64,000 bases of DNA from contig NC_079516.1 of NCBI RefSeq assembly GCF_000801105.2, positions 17,390,998 through 17,454,997 of the forward strand. Direction: 5' to 3'. Shown one piece after another: positions 46,030 through 56,847 of this stretch. The position numbers and the translations under genes were made by a program. The DNA is from Raphanus sativus. Lineage: Eukaryota > Streptophyta > Magnoliopsida > Brassicales > Brassicaceae. Within the stretch, counting starts at the first letter, position 1. Each line of letters starts with the position of its first letter. The notes under the pieces were generated by a model. That model made no database searches. It saw nothing but the letters and a program-made list of their open reading frames with translations, and was not told where the DNA came from.

Positions 46030-47911
46030 TCCTTTACTTGTCCACAAGTGAACTTTCAAGAACCAAGGAGAAAAGGTTTGAAGATGGGGACTCATAACCA
46101 AAAGTCAACCTAACAACCTTGCATAATCATACCAAATAGCAAGAGCAAAGATTTTATCCATCTCTAACTTCTCTAAGCCTATCTCAGCTCCTTTGATCTC
46201 TACACTCATTAATCATGCATCCACAAACCACAAATCCACATCTCTCTAACATTTATGAAGCAAACTCAATAGACATCTCACAAATGGTCAACTGGTCCAA
46301 GTCATTTGGTTTGGTAAGACAAGGGCTTTAATGCAAGTGAAATCAGAGGTTCAAAATGATCTTTTATGGTGGTTTACTCTCAAAACAAAGTAGCTTTGAC
46401 ATTACACATAATATATCTAAGAAAGGGATCAACTCATGCATACAATGCTCAATCTCCATTGTTCTACCCTTTCCCAAACACACAAGATATTCAATTATTC
46501 CTCAATGTCAAACCCAACTCACATCTCTCACCAAAAGATCCCAAGAACATTTTTCACATCAGACTCTTTCTTTTTGAAATCAATAAGGGATTTTCACAAT
46601 TTTAAAACAAATCTGAGCTCCTAACAACTTTGCTAGCCCCCTTTTTATTCTCTTTTTCGATTTTTTTTTCTTTTTTTTTTTCTTTTTTTTTTATTTTATT
46701 TTTTTATTTGGGGGCCAAGACTTTCATAACAAGAGCTAGATATTTCTACACGTATCCCATAAAGACTAATCATTTAAGCACAAGGGTCAAACCTTTCATA
46801 TTCCCAAATCACAATCACAACACTCACCCCCTTCCTATAGCTAGACAATAGAGTGACTAATCTAGCAAGAATGGAGACTAAGCATTGTCGTTCCCAATAC
46901 TCTCAACATTATGCACATGTAAAGCTTTCCAAAGAGGCCTCACTCAACAAATAATGATGGTTAAAAAAGGAGGTATGGGTTTTGGGAGTGGAGTACCACT
47001 TGAGTTTGTCAAAAAGATTGGTAAAACAGATGGGACAACTCAAGTGTGTATATCCATGACTTAGTACACAAGGGACTATATGCAAGAGACATTAAAACAG
47101 GAGCTTGCTTCAAAGAGAGAGTATCAACAGTCAAATGAGTTTCAAGAGGAGCATTCAAGGCACGAAGTTTACAAGCTTTCCAAAGAGTGCTCAAGCTACT
47201 TGTCATGATTACAAAGGTAAACAAATTCAGTACTTAGCATGAGCTCTTTCCAAGGTTGAAATCCCCCTAATGCATGAATGCAACCTATATGCTTCTAGAC
47301 TCAATCCTAAAAATGCAAATGATGCAACTAAATGATTCTTTATGTGCTTTTCAAATTTTTTATTTTTTTTGGATTTTTCTATGCAAATAAGGATGTAATA
47401 TGCAATGCATGAGACTCAAAATCATGAAAACAAACATGATCAAATACTTGGTACCTCCCCCACACTTAAATCACACAGTCTCTGTGTGAGTGAGGTACCC
47501 AATGGAAATGTGAAATACAAGGGAAAGTGGGACTGTGTGTTACATACCGTGGAGCGAGGTGTGAACGTCGCTGTGGCAGGTCGCTCCCAGCTGGAGCGAC
47601 TTCGGTATGTCGCTGTGAGTGGATCGCTCTGAGGTCGGTTTTTGTGTTTCCACTCGCGTGTGACGCGAGCGACCTCAGCCTCTCGCTCTGGACATGTCGC
47701 TCCCAGGTGGAGCGACCTAGATGTGTCGCTGCGATGAGATCGCTCTGGTGTCCGACTTTATGCTCAATACCTGCACACAACTTCACTTTCCCATTGTTTT
47801 ATGCACTAGAATGATAATGCAAATACTAATGCAATATATACAAGATACTCATGGGACTTCCTCCCAAGTGAGCTTGTTTTAAGTCTCTAGCTTGACTTTG
47901 CCTCCTTTGGA
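46030..47911 (-). other. Non-coding internal region of the retrotransposon
   Basis: About 1.9 kb between the Gag-protease stop and the polypurine tract, where pol would normally lie. It has a long T-rich tract (about 46656-46709 on plus), a second polypurine-like core at 47456-47466, and at 47550-47750 another cluster of GTCGCTC/GAGCGAC motifs including two near-perfect palindromes (about 47579-47601 and 47696-47715). Short open frames on both strands here lack any recognisable domain. Confidence 0.7.
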
Positions 47912-50392
47912 TCAGGCTGGACTAGGGGCAGAGAGTGGAGTTGACACTCCATCTTCCTCAGGTGGTAGCTCATCAAAGTGATCATCAGCAGGAGGAGGGT
48001 TCATCTCTTCAATGGTGAAGGCTTGTCCAAATACAGTGGGGTTCCTCATCTTCTCCTTGATGTCAAAGTGGAGGATGTTCTCCTTGCCCAAATGGAGGTC
48101 AATCGTCCCTTCTTTCACATTCACAATAGCTCCTGCTGTAGCTAAGAATGGCCTTCCAAGAATCAATGGGTCTTGAGCCTCCTCACCCATTTCAAGCACC
48201 ACAAAATCTGTAGGTATCTCATACCTTCCAATCTTCACAGGGAGGTTCTCTAGGATGCCCACAGGGTACTTCACTGAACGATCAGCCAACACCAGAGAGA
48301 GTCTACACTTCTTGTATTGAGTGAAGCCAAGCTTCTTTGCCACAGACAAAGGCATCAAGCTGACACTAGCTCCCAAATCACAGAGACATTTCTCAAATAC
48401 CATAGGTCCAAGAGCACAAGGGAGTGTGAAGCATCCTGGATCCTCTAGCTTCTCTGGAGCATCTAGCCTCTGAATGATGGCATTGCACTCATGACTCAGA
48501 ACCATCATGCCCTCCATCTCCTTCTTCTTAGCAGCTACAACATCTTTCAGGAGTTTGCTGTATTGAGGAATCAGCATGAAAGCATCAATGATGGGCATTG
48601 TAACCTGAGCTTCACTCATCTGCTTCTCAAACAAAGCCTTGTACTTCTGTAGCAGCTGCTTCTTGAATCTACCAGGGAATGGAAGCTTTGGTTCATAGGG
48701 AGGGGGGACAAGAGAGCTCTCACTTGCTGGAGCAGCAGATTCACCATCTTCTGTTGTTTTCTTCTCTTCTCCAACCTTTCCTTTACCCTTGGCTTTCACA
48801 ATCTTCTCCAAGATCTCAGCATCTGTCTTCTCATCAACAATGACCACTTCATCATCTAGGTTAATGGCCACCTCCTCACCTTGTTTCTCAGCATCCTTGG
48901 TGAGGGTTACAGGAGTCAGCTGCTTACCACTCCTAAGTGTGACAGCTTTTGCTTCCTTGGTGTTTTGATCTGACTTTCCAGGTAGAGATCCTTGCTGGCG
49001 GTTCTGGTGGGAGCTCATGGAAGCAAACTGGTTCTCCAAATTCTTGACAGAAGAAGCAAGGTGGGAGAATTTGTTGTTGAGCTCATTGTAGCTCCCATCA
49101 ATCTTGGAGTGAAGGTTCTTCAGCTCATAGCCTACATGCTTCTCACTTCTAGTTTGAGATTCCAAGATCTGTTTCAGTAAGGCATCAGTGCTGCTCTGTT
49201 GAGGAGCAGAGGAGCTAGGGGAAGAGTTTTGCTGAGGCTGATAGTTGCTCTGCTGGTTGTTTCGAGGTTGATAACCACTCTGCTGGTTGTTTGAATAGGG
49301 CTTCTGTTGGTAGTTGTTGTACTGAAAGTTGGGTTCCTTCTTGTACCAGCTACCATTACTGTTGATGAAACACAGTTCTTCTTGCCCTTCCAAACCCTCA
49401 ACCTCATTGACAGTAGGACGTATCTCCTGGCTTGGGTTGCCAACAAAGTTCACCTGCGCTTGTGTGGCCTTATCAGCAATGAGTTTGTCAATCTTCTCCT
49501 GAAGAGCCTTTATCTCATTCCTTGTTTGATTGTCATCACCTCTGCTGCTTCTGTCATGGTCTCCACTGTAGACTGCATCACTCTTAACCATGTTGTCAAC
49601 CAGAGCCTCTGCCTCTTCCTCAGTTCTCCCCAAAAAGAACCCATTGCTAGCTGTATCCAGTCTGGCTCTGTACTTAGGAAGAGCACCTCTGTAGAATGTG
49701 CTCAGCAAGCTCTCCTTAGAGAATCCATGGTGTGGGCACTGAGCTTGGTAGCCATTGAATCTCTCCCAAGCTTCACTGAATCCTTCCAAGTTCTTCTGTT
49801 GGAAGCTGGAGATCTCATTCCTCAACTTAGCAGTTCTTGAAGTAGAGAAGAATTTCTCCAAGAATGCCCTTTTGCAGTCTTCCCAAGTGGTGATGGAGTC
49901 ACTTGGTAGAGACTTCTCCCACTGACGTGCCTTATCCCCCAAAGAGAAAGGGAATAGCTTGAGCTTTAAGGCATCCTCTGACACACCATTAGTCTTTGAC
50001 ATACCACAGTAGCTGTCAAACTTATCCAAGTGATCAAATGGGTCCTCCACAGCCAGACCATGATACTTGTTGTTCTCTATGCAGTTTAGCAGTCCTGACT
50101 TGATCTCAAAGTTGTTAGCAGCCACAGCTGGTGCTCGAATTCCAAGTCTAGGACCATGGATGTTGGGGCGGTCATAAGTGCCAATGGGGCGAGCTGGTCG
50201 CTGTTGAGGTCCATTGGGGTTCTGAGGATTTTGTTGTTCTTCCATTGCAGCTTCCAGTGGCTGCAGTTGAGCCTGTTGCTCTTCTTGTCTTCTCTTTCTA
50301 GTACACTCTCTCTCTAAAGCTCTGATGTCTGTGGCTCTTGGAACAAGGTTTGATGTACCCTTGCTCCTCAAGTTCATACACCTGAAAATCAC
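47912..50392 (-). CDS. Retrotransposon Gag-aspartic protease polyprotein
   Basis: Single open frame of 826 residues. A Ty3/gypsy-type retrotransposon Gag domain lies at about residues 120-290 (hallmark ARQWEKSLP and FLEKFF). A Gln/Asn/Ser-rich linker with no CCHC zinc knuckle follows, then a short coiled-coil-prone stretch and a retroviral-type aspartic protease near residues 660-780. The protease active site is CDLGASVSLMP (D-L-G-A-S, the Athila-type variant) and the flap-side motif is LILGRPFLATAGA. It ends in an acidic Pro-rich tail and a stop with no pol fusion. Capsid assembly and self-processing are plausible; reverse transcription must be supplied in trans. The frame has no lesions, consistent with a recent insertion. 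Confidence 0.92.
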   Translation of the reverse strand: MIFRCMNLRSKGTSNLVPRATDIRALERECTRKRRQEEQQAQLQPLEAAMEEQQNPQNPNGPQQRPARPIGTYDRPNIHGPRLGIRAPAVAANNFEIKSGLLNCIENNKYHGLAVEDPFDHLDKFDSYCGMSKTNGVSEDALKLKLFPFSLGDKARQWEKSLPSDSITTWEDCKRAFLEKFFSTSRTAKLRNEISSFQQKNLEGFSEAWERFNGYQAQCPHHGFSKESLLSTFYRGALPKYRARLDTASNGFFLGRTEEEAEALVDNMVKSDAVYSGDHDRSSRGDDNQTRNEIKALQEKIDKLIADKATQAQVNFVGNPSQEIRPTVNEVEGLEGQEELCFINSNGSWYKKEPNFQYNNYQQKPYSNNQQSGYQPRNNQQSNYQPQQNSSPSSSAPQQSSTDALLKQILESQTRSEKHVGYELKNLHSKIDGSYNELNNKFSHLASSVKNLENQFASMSSHQNRQQGSLPGKSDQNTKEAKAVTLRSGKQLTPVTLTKDAEKQGEEVAINLDDEVVIVDEKTDAEILEKIVKAKGKGKVGEEKKTTEDGESAAPASESSLVPPPYEPKLPFPGRFKKQLLQKYKALFEKQMSEAQVTMPIIDAFMLIPQYSKLLKDVVAAKKKEMEGMMVLSHECNAIIQRLDAPEKLEDPGCFTLPCALGPMVFEKCLCDLGASVSLMPLSVAKKLGFTQYKKCRLSLVLADRSVKYPVGILENLPVKIGRYEIPTDFVVLEMGEEAQDPLILGRPFLATAGAIVNVKEGTIDLHLGKENILHFDIKEKMRNPTVFGQAFTIEEMNPPPADDHFDELPPEEDGVSTPLSAPSPA

Positions 50393-50489
50393 AAAGAGTG
50401 AAGAAGAGAATCAGTAACTTACAAAAATAAAAATGACTTAGTCTCAAGCAAATGACTAAATCTCAATGTTCAAATCAAACTCAGAATTT

Positions 50490-50502
50490 GGCAACGGCGC
50501 CA
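50490..50502 (-). other. Primer-binding site
   Basis: Minus-strand TGGCGCCGTTGCC, starting 3 bases inside the 5' LTR. It is complementary to the 3' end of tRNA-Asp as used by Athila-type elements. It fixes the element's orientation and marks the right LTR as the 5' LTR. Confidence 0.85.
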
Positions 50503-50505
50503 ATT

Positions 50506-51929
50506 TGATGTTAGGAGTTTTGAGGCTCCTAAGTCAAATGATAGTATAGTGGAAGTAAGTTGTCGAACCAGTTCTGAGGGATTCAAATGCAGAGAGAATG
50601 CAAGTATTTGCCTAATCTAAGTGCAATCAGTGAATTTGATGGTTTTTAAACTATAACTAAAATGCAAGTAACAGAAATGATACTTTTAAGCTATTGGAAA
50701 GGAGAACTCATGGGTATAGGGATTTAGACCTTGGGTGATCAAGTTTCGAACTAAGGATGACAAATGAATCAATCAAACTATTAACCTTAAGCCTAGACAC
50801 AATTCTAAGCAAGCTCTATGTCTAGATGAATGCTCATTTGCTAACATGTCTCAAACATCAAATGTCTTTGGTTGAATAACATGCAAGCAATCATTACTAA
50901 CAAGTCTATTAGCTATCTTAGCATCTTTTACAACAAATCTCTTTGGCAAAGTACACTAAAAGCCTAGGAGAGTTGACTCAGGCATTTCATCAAACACCTT
51001 TTGGGTGGGAAATGCCTAGAGATCACCCTTTGAGTGGCCTACTCAAATGATGCATTATGAATACTCTACTAGCAAGGAACAAGAATGATCTACACTAAAA
51101 CATCCTAGAACTAGCCTAATCACCCTTAATCTCCCTAACTCATGAGTTCAAAAGGTGATTACTCACTAATCCCCATGATTCCTCTTAAACCCATGATGGA
51201 TTTCAGATGAATCATATAGAGAAATAGAAGAGAAATCACAAGAACAATCACAAATCAAGCCAAAAAGAAATCCTTTTCTTAAGAGAGTTTGTGTTCTTCA
51301 ATAGATCAAAGATTATCTGCCAAAAGGTGGCTACATCATACTTAAACATTAGGTTTTTCAGAGTAAAAACGTGCATAAGAAATTGCAAAAAGGTCCTTGA
51401 AAAATCATAAAATCGTGTAGCAAAAGGGGCTGGAGCGACCTTGGTGGGTCGCTCTGAGAGGTCGCTCCAGCCTCTATTTTTGTGTCTCCGGGCGATGAAA
51501 ACGCGAGCTACTTAGGTGGGTCGCTCTGGTTGGTCGCTCTGGTTGGGAGCGACCTTGAGGGGTCGCTCCGGAAGGTCACTCTGCGGTTCTCGACCAGGAT
51601 GGATATGCCTCTAGTAAATTGATCGTAACTTCTCCATTACATCTCCAAATGACTTGAAACCACTTCCATTAGAAAGCTAACTCAATTTCCTGTGTCTCCA
51701 CAAAATCTTAGCAACAGAAGATTTCTCTAAGGCCTCCGTCCATGCTCATCTTTCACCCCCTTTTTGATCATATTGCTTCCAAATGTCTCCAAGAACTCCA
51801 TGTGGTGTTCCAATACCTGATAGAGACATATGTATGCCAAATGCAACCTAAACATGTCTAAATCCTAATCTATATGATGCAAATGCTTATGAATGAATAG
51901 CTAAAACAATGCAAATATGCAAGATATCA
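50506..51929 (-). repeat. 5' LTR (right), element promoter
   Basis: 1424 bp, same ends and length as the left LTR. On the minus strand it starts TGATATCTTGCATATTTGC. Should contain the element's promoter; a TATA box was not assigned. The GTCGCTC/GAGCGAC cluster lies at about 51430-51570. Confidence 0.92.
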
Positions 51930-52189
51930 GTATATCCTCATTTAAATCAAGATCTCAAACTTGATCCCCACGAATTAGAATAAAGGTTAATAACTACTAA
52001 ATTTCCATATCTTTATTGTTCATAATTATTCTTAAATATTCTCACATATATTATTGTTTAATTCCTACGAAATCTTAGCATTTAATCTTAATAAAATCAT
52101 TTTCCAAAACAACCTTGCTCGCCTTATATATATACACCTCTTACGCTTATTTTCTACACATACATTCAGATTTCACAAAAAGAAAACGA

Positions 52190-52530
52190 TGGAAAACAAT
52201 CAAAATTATGTCGACGTTCACAAAGTGAAATCACATAAAGATGCTTGGAGAGTGCACGCGAAGCTACTCCATTGATGGACATCGAACACAAGTTTTGGAG
52301 GGGAAACTCTAGAATGTGTTCTTGCTAATGAAATAGTAAGTCATCACCTTATTAAATTGTCAAGATATGTTTTATCTGTTCGTACGATTTTGATCATTGT
52401 TAATTTCGTGTGTTTAGGGTCGCAAAATACACGCAAGTTGCAAAACAAATCTGATGTTTCGCCTGAAATGAAATCTTCCAATTGGTGAATGGAGATTCGT
52501 TGAACACTTCAAGGTTGTTGCTTCTGGTGG
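52190..52530 (+). pseudogene. RPA70-like OB-fold fragment in Helitron
   Basis: Two exon-like blocks. The first begins at 52190 (MENNQNYVDVHKVKSHKDAW), continues HAKLLH, a TGA stop, WTSNTSFGGETLECVLANEI and a GTAAGT donor. The second, after TTTAG (about 52418), reads GRKIHASCKTNLMFRLK, a stop, then NLPIGEWRFVEHFKV. The pattern matches the OB-fold of the Brassicaceae replication-protein-A-like (DUF223) family often carried by Helitrons. Two nonsense codons and truncation make it non-functional. Confidence 0.7.
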
Positions 52531-52784
52531 TACAATTACGAAATACAAAATTTAAATAATAAACAATAAACAATACAATTTCGTTCAACCAATTTAAAGT
52601 TCTGAAATGTTTATATATATCATAAAAACAAAAACCAACCCAATATCTATGTGGATGCGCGAATCAGCCTCTAATATTATTTACCACAATAAGCTAAAGT
52701 AGTAAAGATATACCCATTAACCTTTTGTTTTTCAAGATTATATTATATATCATAAAAATAAAGACCCGCCCGGTTAAAATCTAG

Positions 52785-53237
52785 TTCGACTTATAACACA
52801 AACCAAAACTGTTTTAGGCCCAAATAATTAAATGGGCCTCTGCAAAATCGTAGCCTTCGTATTTATACTAGTTGAATCTGCTGTGAAATGTTGCCATTGT
52901 CCGATGTGGGAGGTTTACGATTTGTCATTTATTGAAACTAAATGCAAAATTGTCAATGCTGGGGTGAACCTGTGAAATGATGTTCCCTTGAATATTCAGT
53001 TAACTGTAGACCGCTTTAACATATATTGGTATAATCTCTTTTAAATATATAATTTACGTATATTTATATGGAAATAAGATAAATTGTACAAAACTATATT
53101 ATATATTTAATTTATAATTATAAATAAATATAATAATAATACAAATTAATCCCTACGTATATTCCGTTTAATTTCCGATTTGTTGGTAACTCGCTAGGCC
53201 TATAGTTGCTGTCCGACTAACGCCTAGCGTAGTTTTG
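52785..53237. other. Intergenic DNA between Helitron and MADS remnants
   Basis: Non-coding. It shares TTGGTATAATCTCTTTTAA (53027) with the right edge of copy C (43689), and near 53190 contains a GCTAGGCC...GCCTAGCG inverted pair. No gene recognised. Confidence 0.4.
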
Positions 53238-53395
53238 AATAGAGGAATATTCAAAAGAGAAAAATAGCAAATACTCTAAACGTAAAAAAAAACTTTTTAA
53301 AAAGGCTCAGGAAATGACAATATTGTGTGATAGTGATATAATTATCCTTGTCTTTTCTCCCACCTCCAAGCATACCTTTTTTATTCTCATTCTAG
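53238..53395 (+). pseudogene. MADS-box exon remnant, inverted copy
   Basis: Plus-strand copy of the MADS first exon: recognisable KKLFKKAQEMTILCDSDIII and LVFSPTSKHT before a CTAG|GT donor-like junction. The initiator region is degraded and a stop interrupts the basic part. The intron sequence following it (to about 53575) is also homologous to copies B and C. Confidence 0.75.
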
Positions 53396-53735
53396 GTCTT
53401 CTTGATCTTTTTATCTACTTTTTTTCCAAAACTATAAAAATGTTTGAACATAATAATATATTGGATTTAACTTACAACAACATATATCATGTTGGAGGGT
53501 TCAATCAAGATTTTGATTCAATGTTGGTGTTGGGTTTCGCTTTTGTAGATTTTTATTTTACAAAAAAACTATTCTACAAGAAGTAATAGTAATAGAATAG
53601 CTTTTCTGGAGTAGTTTTTTGGATTTTTATTTTACAAAAAAAGCTATTCTATTACTATTATTTTTTGTAGAATAGCTTTTTGTAAAATTAAAATCTAAGT
53701 GAAACCAAACACCGACATTGAATCAAAATATTGAT

Positions 53736-53891
53736 TTGGAGGTAGGAGAAAATGCGAGGAGAATTATATTAATATCTCACAATACTGCTATTTCCTCAGC
53801 GGCTTTTAAAAGTCAATTTTTATGTTTAGAGTATTTTCCACTTTTCTATTTTGAGCATTCTATTGTCTTCAGTTATATTCTTTCTTCCTAT
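53736..53891 (-). pseudogene. MADS-box first-exon remnant, copy A
   Basis: Homologous to 59375-59559. The initiator is ATA, the basic region has stops, and the CDSD segment reads RDIN-like. The downstream intron is truncated and joined to the inverted copy. Its upstream sequence (53892-54533 and 56075-56460) matches the upstream sequence of the copy B gene. Confidence 0.72.
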
Positions 53892-54533
53892 TATTTTTTA
53901 TCTTGGTTCTTCTTGAAATATCCTTGTATTTATATGGCCTTCTAGCTTGGGATCATCAAAGGTGTGATAACAGATCTTGATTAAATAAATCTATTTTAAA
54001 TTTTTAATTATTAGTTTAAATACTTTCTAGATACTATTTGGAGGAATTAATTAATTAATTTATTTTAATCTAGATTTATTTCGACCAAATACATGCAGCA
54101 CAATAAATACATATTAATTAACATGATCATGCTCCACATAACAAGATACACATATAACACAATTCTTTTTTCTAGCTTTACACTTTTTGTACAGTCATAA
54201 ATCATTGATGAGATTGCAACCCCTTTTAAATATATTAATTATTAATGTTTAGATTGCAACCAATTCTAACATGTGACAGTATATATGGTAAAACCAATTA
54301 TAAATCTAAAAGAAATTAATGGAAAAACCCTAATTAAGTAAGACTTTATGAAACTAAAATCCATTTTAAAGTTTTTAACCATTTTAAAGTTTGGAAAACA
54401 GGATAGCCAAAATTAAAGGAGGAAATAAGTAAAATGGACCGTAATAAAAATGTATTTGTCTCATTATATCTTTGCAATAATTGGCCAATTTTGGATATAA
54501 TTACCCTCATAATAATGAAAATAATTATTAAAA

Positions 54534-56074
54534 TCCCCTATATACTAAAGCGCAAGTCGCTTCTCCAATAAAATATTGACATTTGGAATTTTTTTTATAT
54601 TAAAAATAATCAACAAAAGAAAAAATATTTCTATCCCTAATTTTCAGCAACTCCTTTCTAATATTCTCAGAATATTACATTCACGTTAACTTAACACGAT
54701 TTCAAACGGTTTTATTCTCCTGTATTTCAAAAAAAAAAATTTCTTCTCCTATATAATTTCTTTTTTCTCGTTTATCAAACCAGAGATCATTTCATCTTTC
54801 CTAAATTTTCAAATTTGATCTCGACTGGCTCTTTCAATGTCTACTTTCTTCTGTCTATACCAATTCAATTTTTTTATTATTCATCATCTGGATTATTTCT
54901 TAAAAGTTCATGATCAAATTTTTTTAGATCGAACAATGGAATGCAGTCTTCTTTGAACCTTTCTCAAAGCAACAGTTGGATCGATGGTCGGGTTTAAATT
55001 ATGTCGGAAAGAGATTGATACTGGTACATTAGGAGATTCTATTTTGTTGCAGGTATTCACGGTGGTTTGTAATGAGTTCATAATTTTTTTTTAACATAAT
55101 GAGTTCATAAATTTTTCTGCAAACGCAGAGTAACAATATCGCATAAAATTTTTTATTGTTCAGTTTAGAAATCATCTTTGCTTACTGCAGACTTTTTTTT
55201 TGCTTACTGCAGACTTTTTTTTGCTTACTGCAGACTTGGATGAACACCAAAACATAAAAAATAAAGCGCACAACCACTTTCACATCATACGTACGCAACT
55301 CCAAAACCATAGCACAAAATCTAACAGTTTCATCTTCTTTATTCTTGCTTTTCTCTTCCTTCTTCTCTATGTTTCATATTCTTCATCAATTTTGTTCCCA
55401 GATTTTCAGTGCATCAGCCAAAATCAATAGATGTTTGTGACTACTGTACTTGTGGTCATTTGTCAATTCTTCTCAAATCTATATCATTTGGGCCCTATGT
55501 CACTTAATTATACTGTTGATACCAAGTTTTTTTTTTTAAAGTAAGAAGGGGCTATACAAAGCTTACTTTTTCAAAAGAAAATTACAGGAAAATAAGATCA
55601 CTGTCTACAAATGAGGAGATATTGAGAATTCAGTTATGTCTCAAATTTTTTTTGTAAGCACTACGTAGCAAAAAGAAATAACGTCCAATAGAAAAGGTAA
55701 TAGATTCTGGAAATTTTAGAGTTCTATCTTTGCTTTTTCATATTTTCGATCAAATTTTTATTACAAACTAGCTTTGCATTTCCCCCACAAGCATTGATCT
55801 TCATTGTGTCTTATGTTTTTGTATATTTTACAGTTTGTTCAGTTTTTTTTTTCTGAACTGCAGTTTGTTCGATGTTATTATCAGACATATTCGTCCTGCC
55901 ACCTTTTCATACAAATTAATATAAAGTCTCGGATCGTGAACCAGATGTTTCTCTTAATGAGAGTAACTCATTTCAAAGCGTGTGAACTATAGTGTAAGAT
56001 AGTCAGGTATGGTGCTAATATATCTTAATATTGAAAATTCTTTATCCCGTACGTAGTACGGGACGAAACACTAG
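54534..56074 (+). mobile_element. Complete Helitron with defined empty site
   Basis: 5' end TCCCCTATATACTAAAGCGC, preceded by A. 3' end: hairpin TCCCGTAC-GTA-GTACGGGA (56045-56063), CGAAACA and CTAG (56071-56074), then T. 1541 bp. Copy B at about 60223-60250 carries the uninterrupted sequence AATTGTTAAAAAATTATATA, which defines both ends to within a base or two. The interior is AT-rich; no Rep/helicase. Confidence 0.9.
55178..55236. repeat. Three short tandem repeats
   Basis: Unit of about 20-22 bp, TTGCTTACTGCAGACTTTTT, is repeated three times with variable T-run length, inside the Helitron. Confidence 0.85.
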
Positions 56075-56560
56075 TTATATATAAATCAGAAAATATGAAA
56101 AGCCAGTACCATCATGAAAATATTTTACATATTTTGATATAAAAATTGAATTCCAAAAAGTGGATATGTTGATCTAAATTTGTTAGAATGTATATTGTAA
56201 CTCTTTTTACAAGAATTAAGTACACAATCTAACATATTTTATATGTATTATTTAAGTTATGACTCGTATTGTAAAACCATCTATGTGATCTATCCAAATA
56301 TACAATATGAATGATTCAGTTCTAACCAAAGGTCTTTGTTATTCATAAAATACAATATATATTGTAGGTTTTACTTCATTGTAAAAAAATTAGAAAACGT
56401 TAAAATATGCTTTATATTTTACACTATTGTATATTGTGGATAAAACAACGAGTATAGTATTTTATAAACATTGTATAATTTATTTTTATTACTTACAACA
56501 CATATCAAAATATAGCACAATTTCTATGTTCTTTTTATGATAAGTACAAAATTAACATGA
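56075..56560. repeat. Duplicated segment, copy A right part
   Basis: Continues the homology to copy B (about 60236-60640) after the Helitron, including CATTTTGATATAAAA-type text, TTAACCAAAGGTCTTTGTTATT (shared) and GTGGATAAAACAACGAG. Non-coding; it is the far-upstream part of the MADS gene copies. Confidence 0.7.
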
Positions 56561-56847
56561 TAATAAATATATTATATTCTTCTGATATTTAATGGGCTAA
56601 GTATACAATAACGTTTTCTTTTTGAAACCATATTTGAGGTTTCTACCCTTCTTCAATTTGAAGCTGAAAAAAAAATGTTATGTTAAATTTTAGGAAAATT
56701 CCTTAATAATATACAGCTAAATTTTTATTAACAATTTAACACACTGATTTTTCGCCTACCAGAAAGTATACCTTTTCTATTTTAGGTTAGTAACTTTTAA
56801 TTTCTTAGAATAATAATCTTATTTATTTGATATTAAATTATTAATAC

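Larger units (their letters stand above)
44591..51929 (-). mobile_element. Athila-like LTR retrotransposon encoding Gag-protease only
   Basis: 7339 bp with two 1424-bp LTRs and perfect 5-bp target duplications GTATA (44586-44590 and 51930-51934). Transcribed leftward. The primer-binding site TGGCGCCGTTGCC lies just inside the right-hand (5') LTR and the polypurine tract just inside the left-hand (3') LTR. One long frame encodes Gag plus an aspartic protease. No reverse transcriptase, RNase H, integrase or envelope-like frame exists in the remaining roughly 1.9 kb (46030-47911). It is therefore non-autonomous but structurally complete. Confidence 0.93.
43727..52784 (+). mobile_element. Helitron interrupted by an LTR retrotransposon
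   Basis: The proposed 5' end TCTATCTTATTAAAG follows A at 43726. The 3' end is a GACCCGCCCGGTTAAAAT block followed by CTAG (52781-52784) and T. Excluding the 7.34-kb LTR element the Helitron is about 1.7 kb and carries an RPA-like fragment near its 3' side. Its hairpin is weak, so end assignment is moderate. Confidence 0.5.
53238..53891. repeat. Tail-to-tail inverted MADS duplication
   Basis: The plus-strand copy (53238 to about 53590) and the minus-strand copy (about 53690-53891) face each other. Their intron and exon parts can pair: TTGATTCAATGTTGGTGTTTGG-type sequence at 53513 pairs with its complement near 53707. Between them lie further short inverted repeats of AATAGCTTTT/AAAAGCTATT and TAATAGTAAT (53560-53690). 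The minus-strand arm lacks part of the intron. Confidence 0.75.

Noticed and set aside
46356..46851. Cluster of 60-80 codon plus-strand frames in the retrotransposon
   Set aside because: They overlap in all three frames in low-complexity T-rich DNA and match no pol or env domain.
47466..47786. 106-codon open frame on the minus strand inside the retrotransposon
   Set aside because: It is generated by the GAGCGAC/GTCGCTC repeat cluster; no domain, and the opposite strand is equally open across the same repeat.
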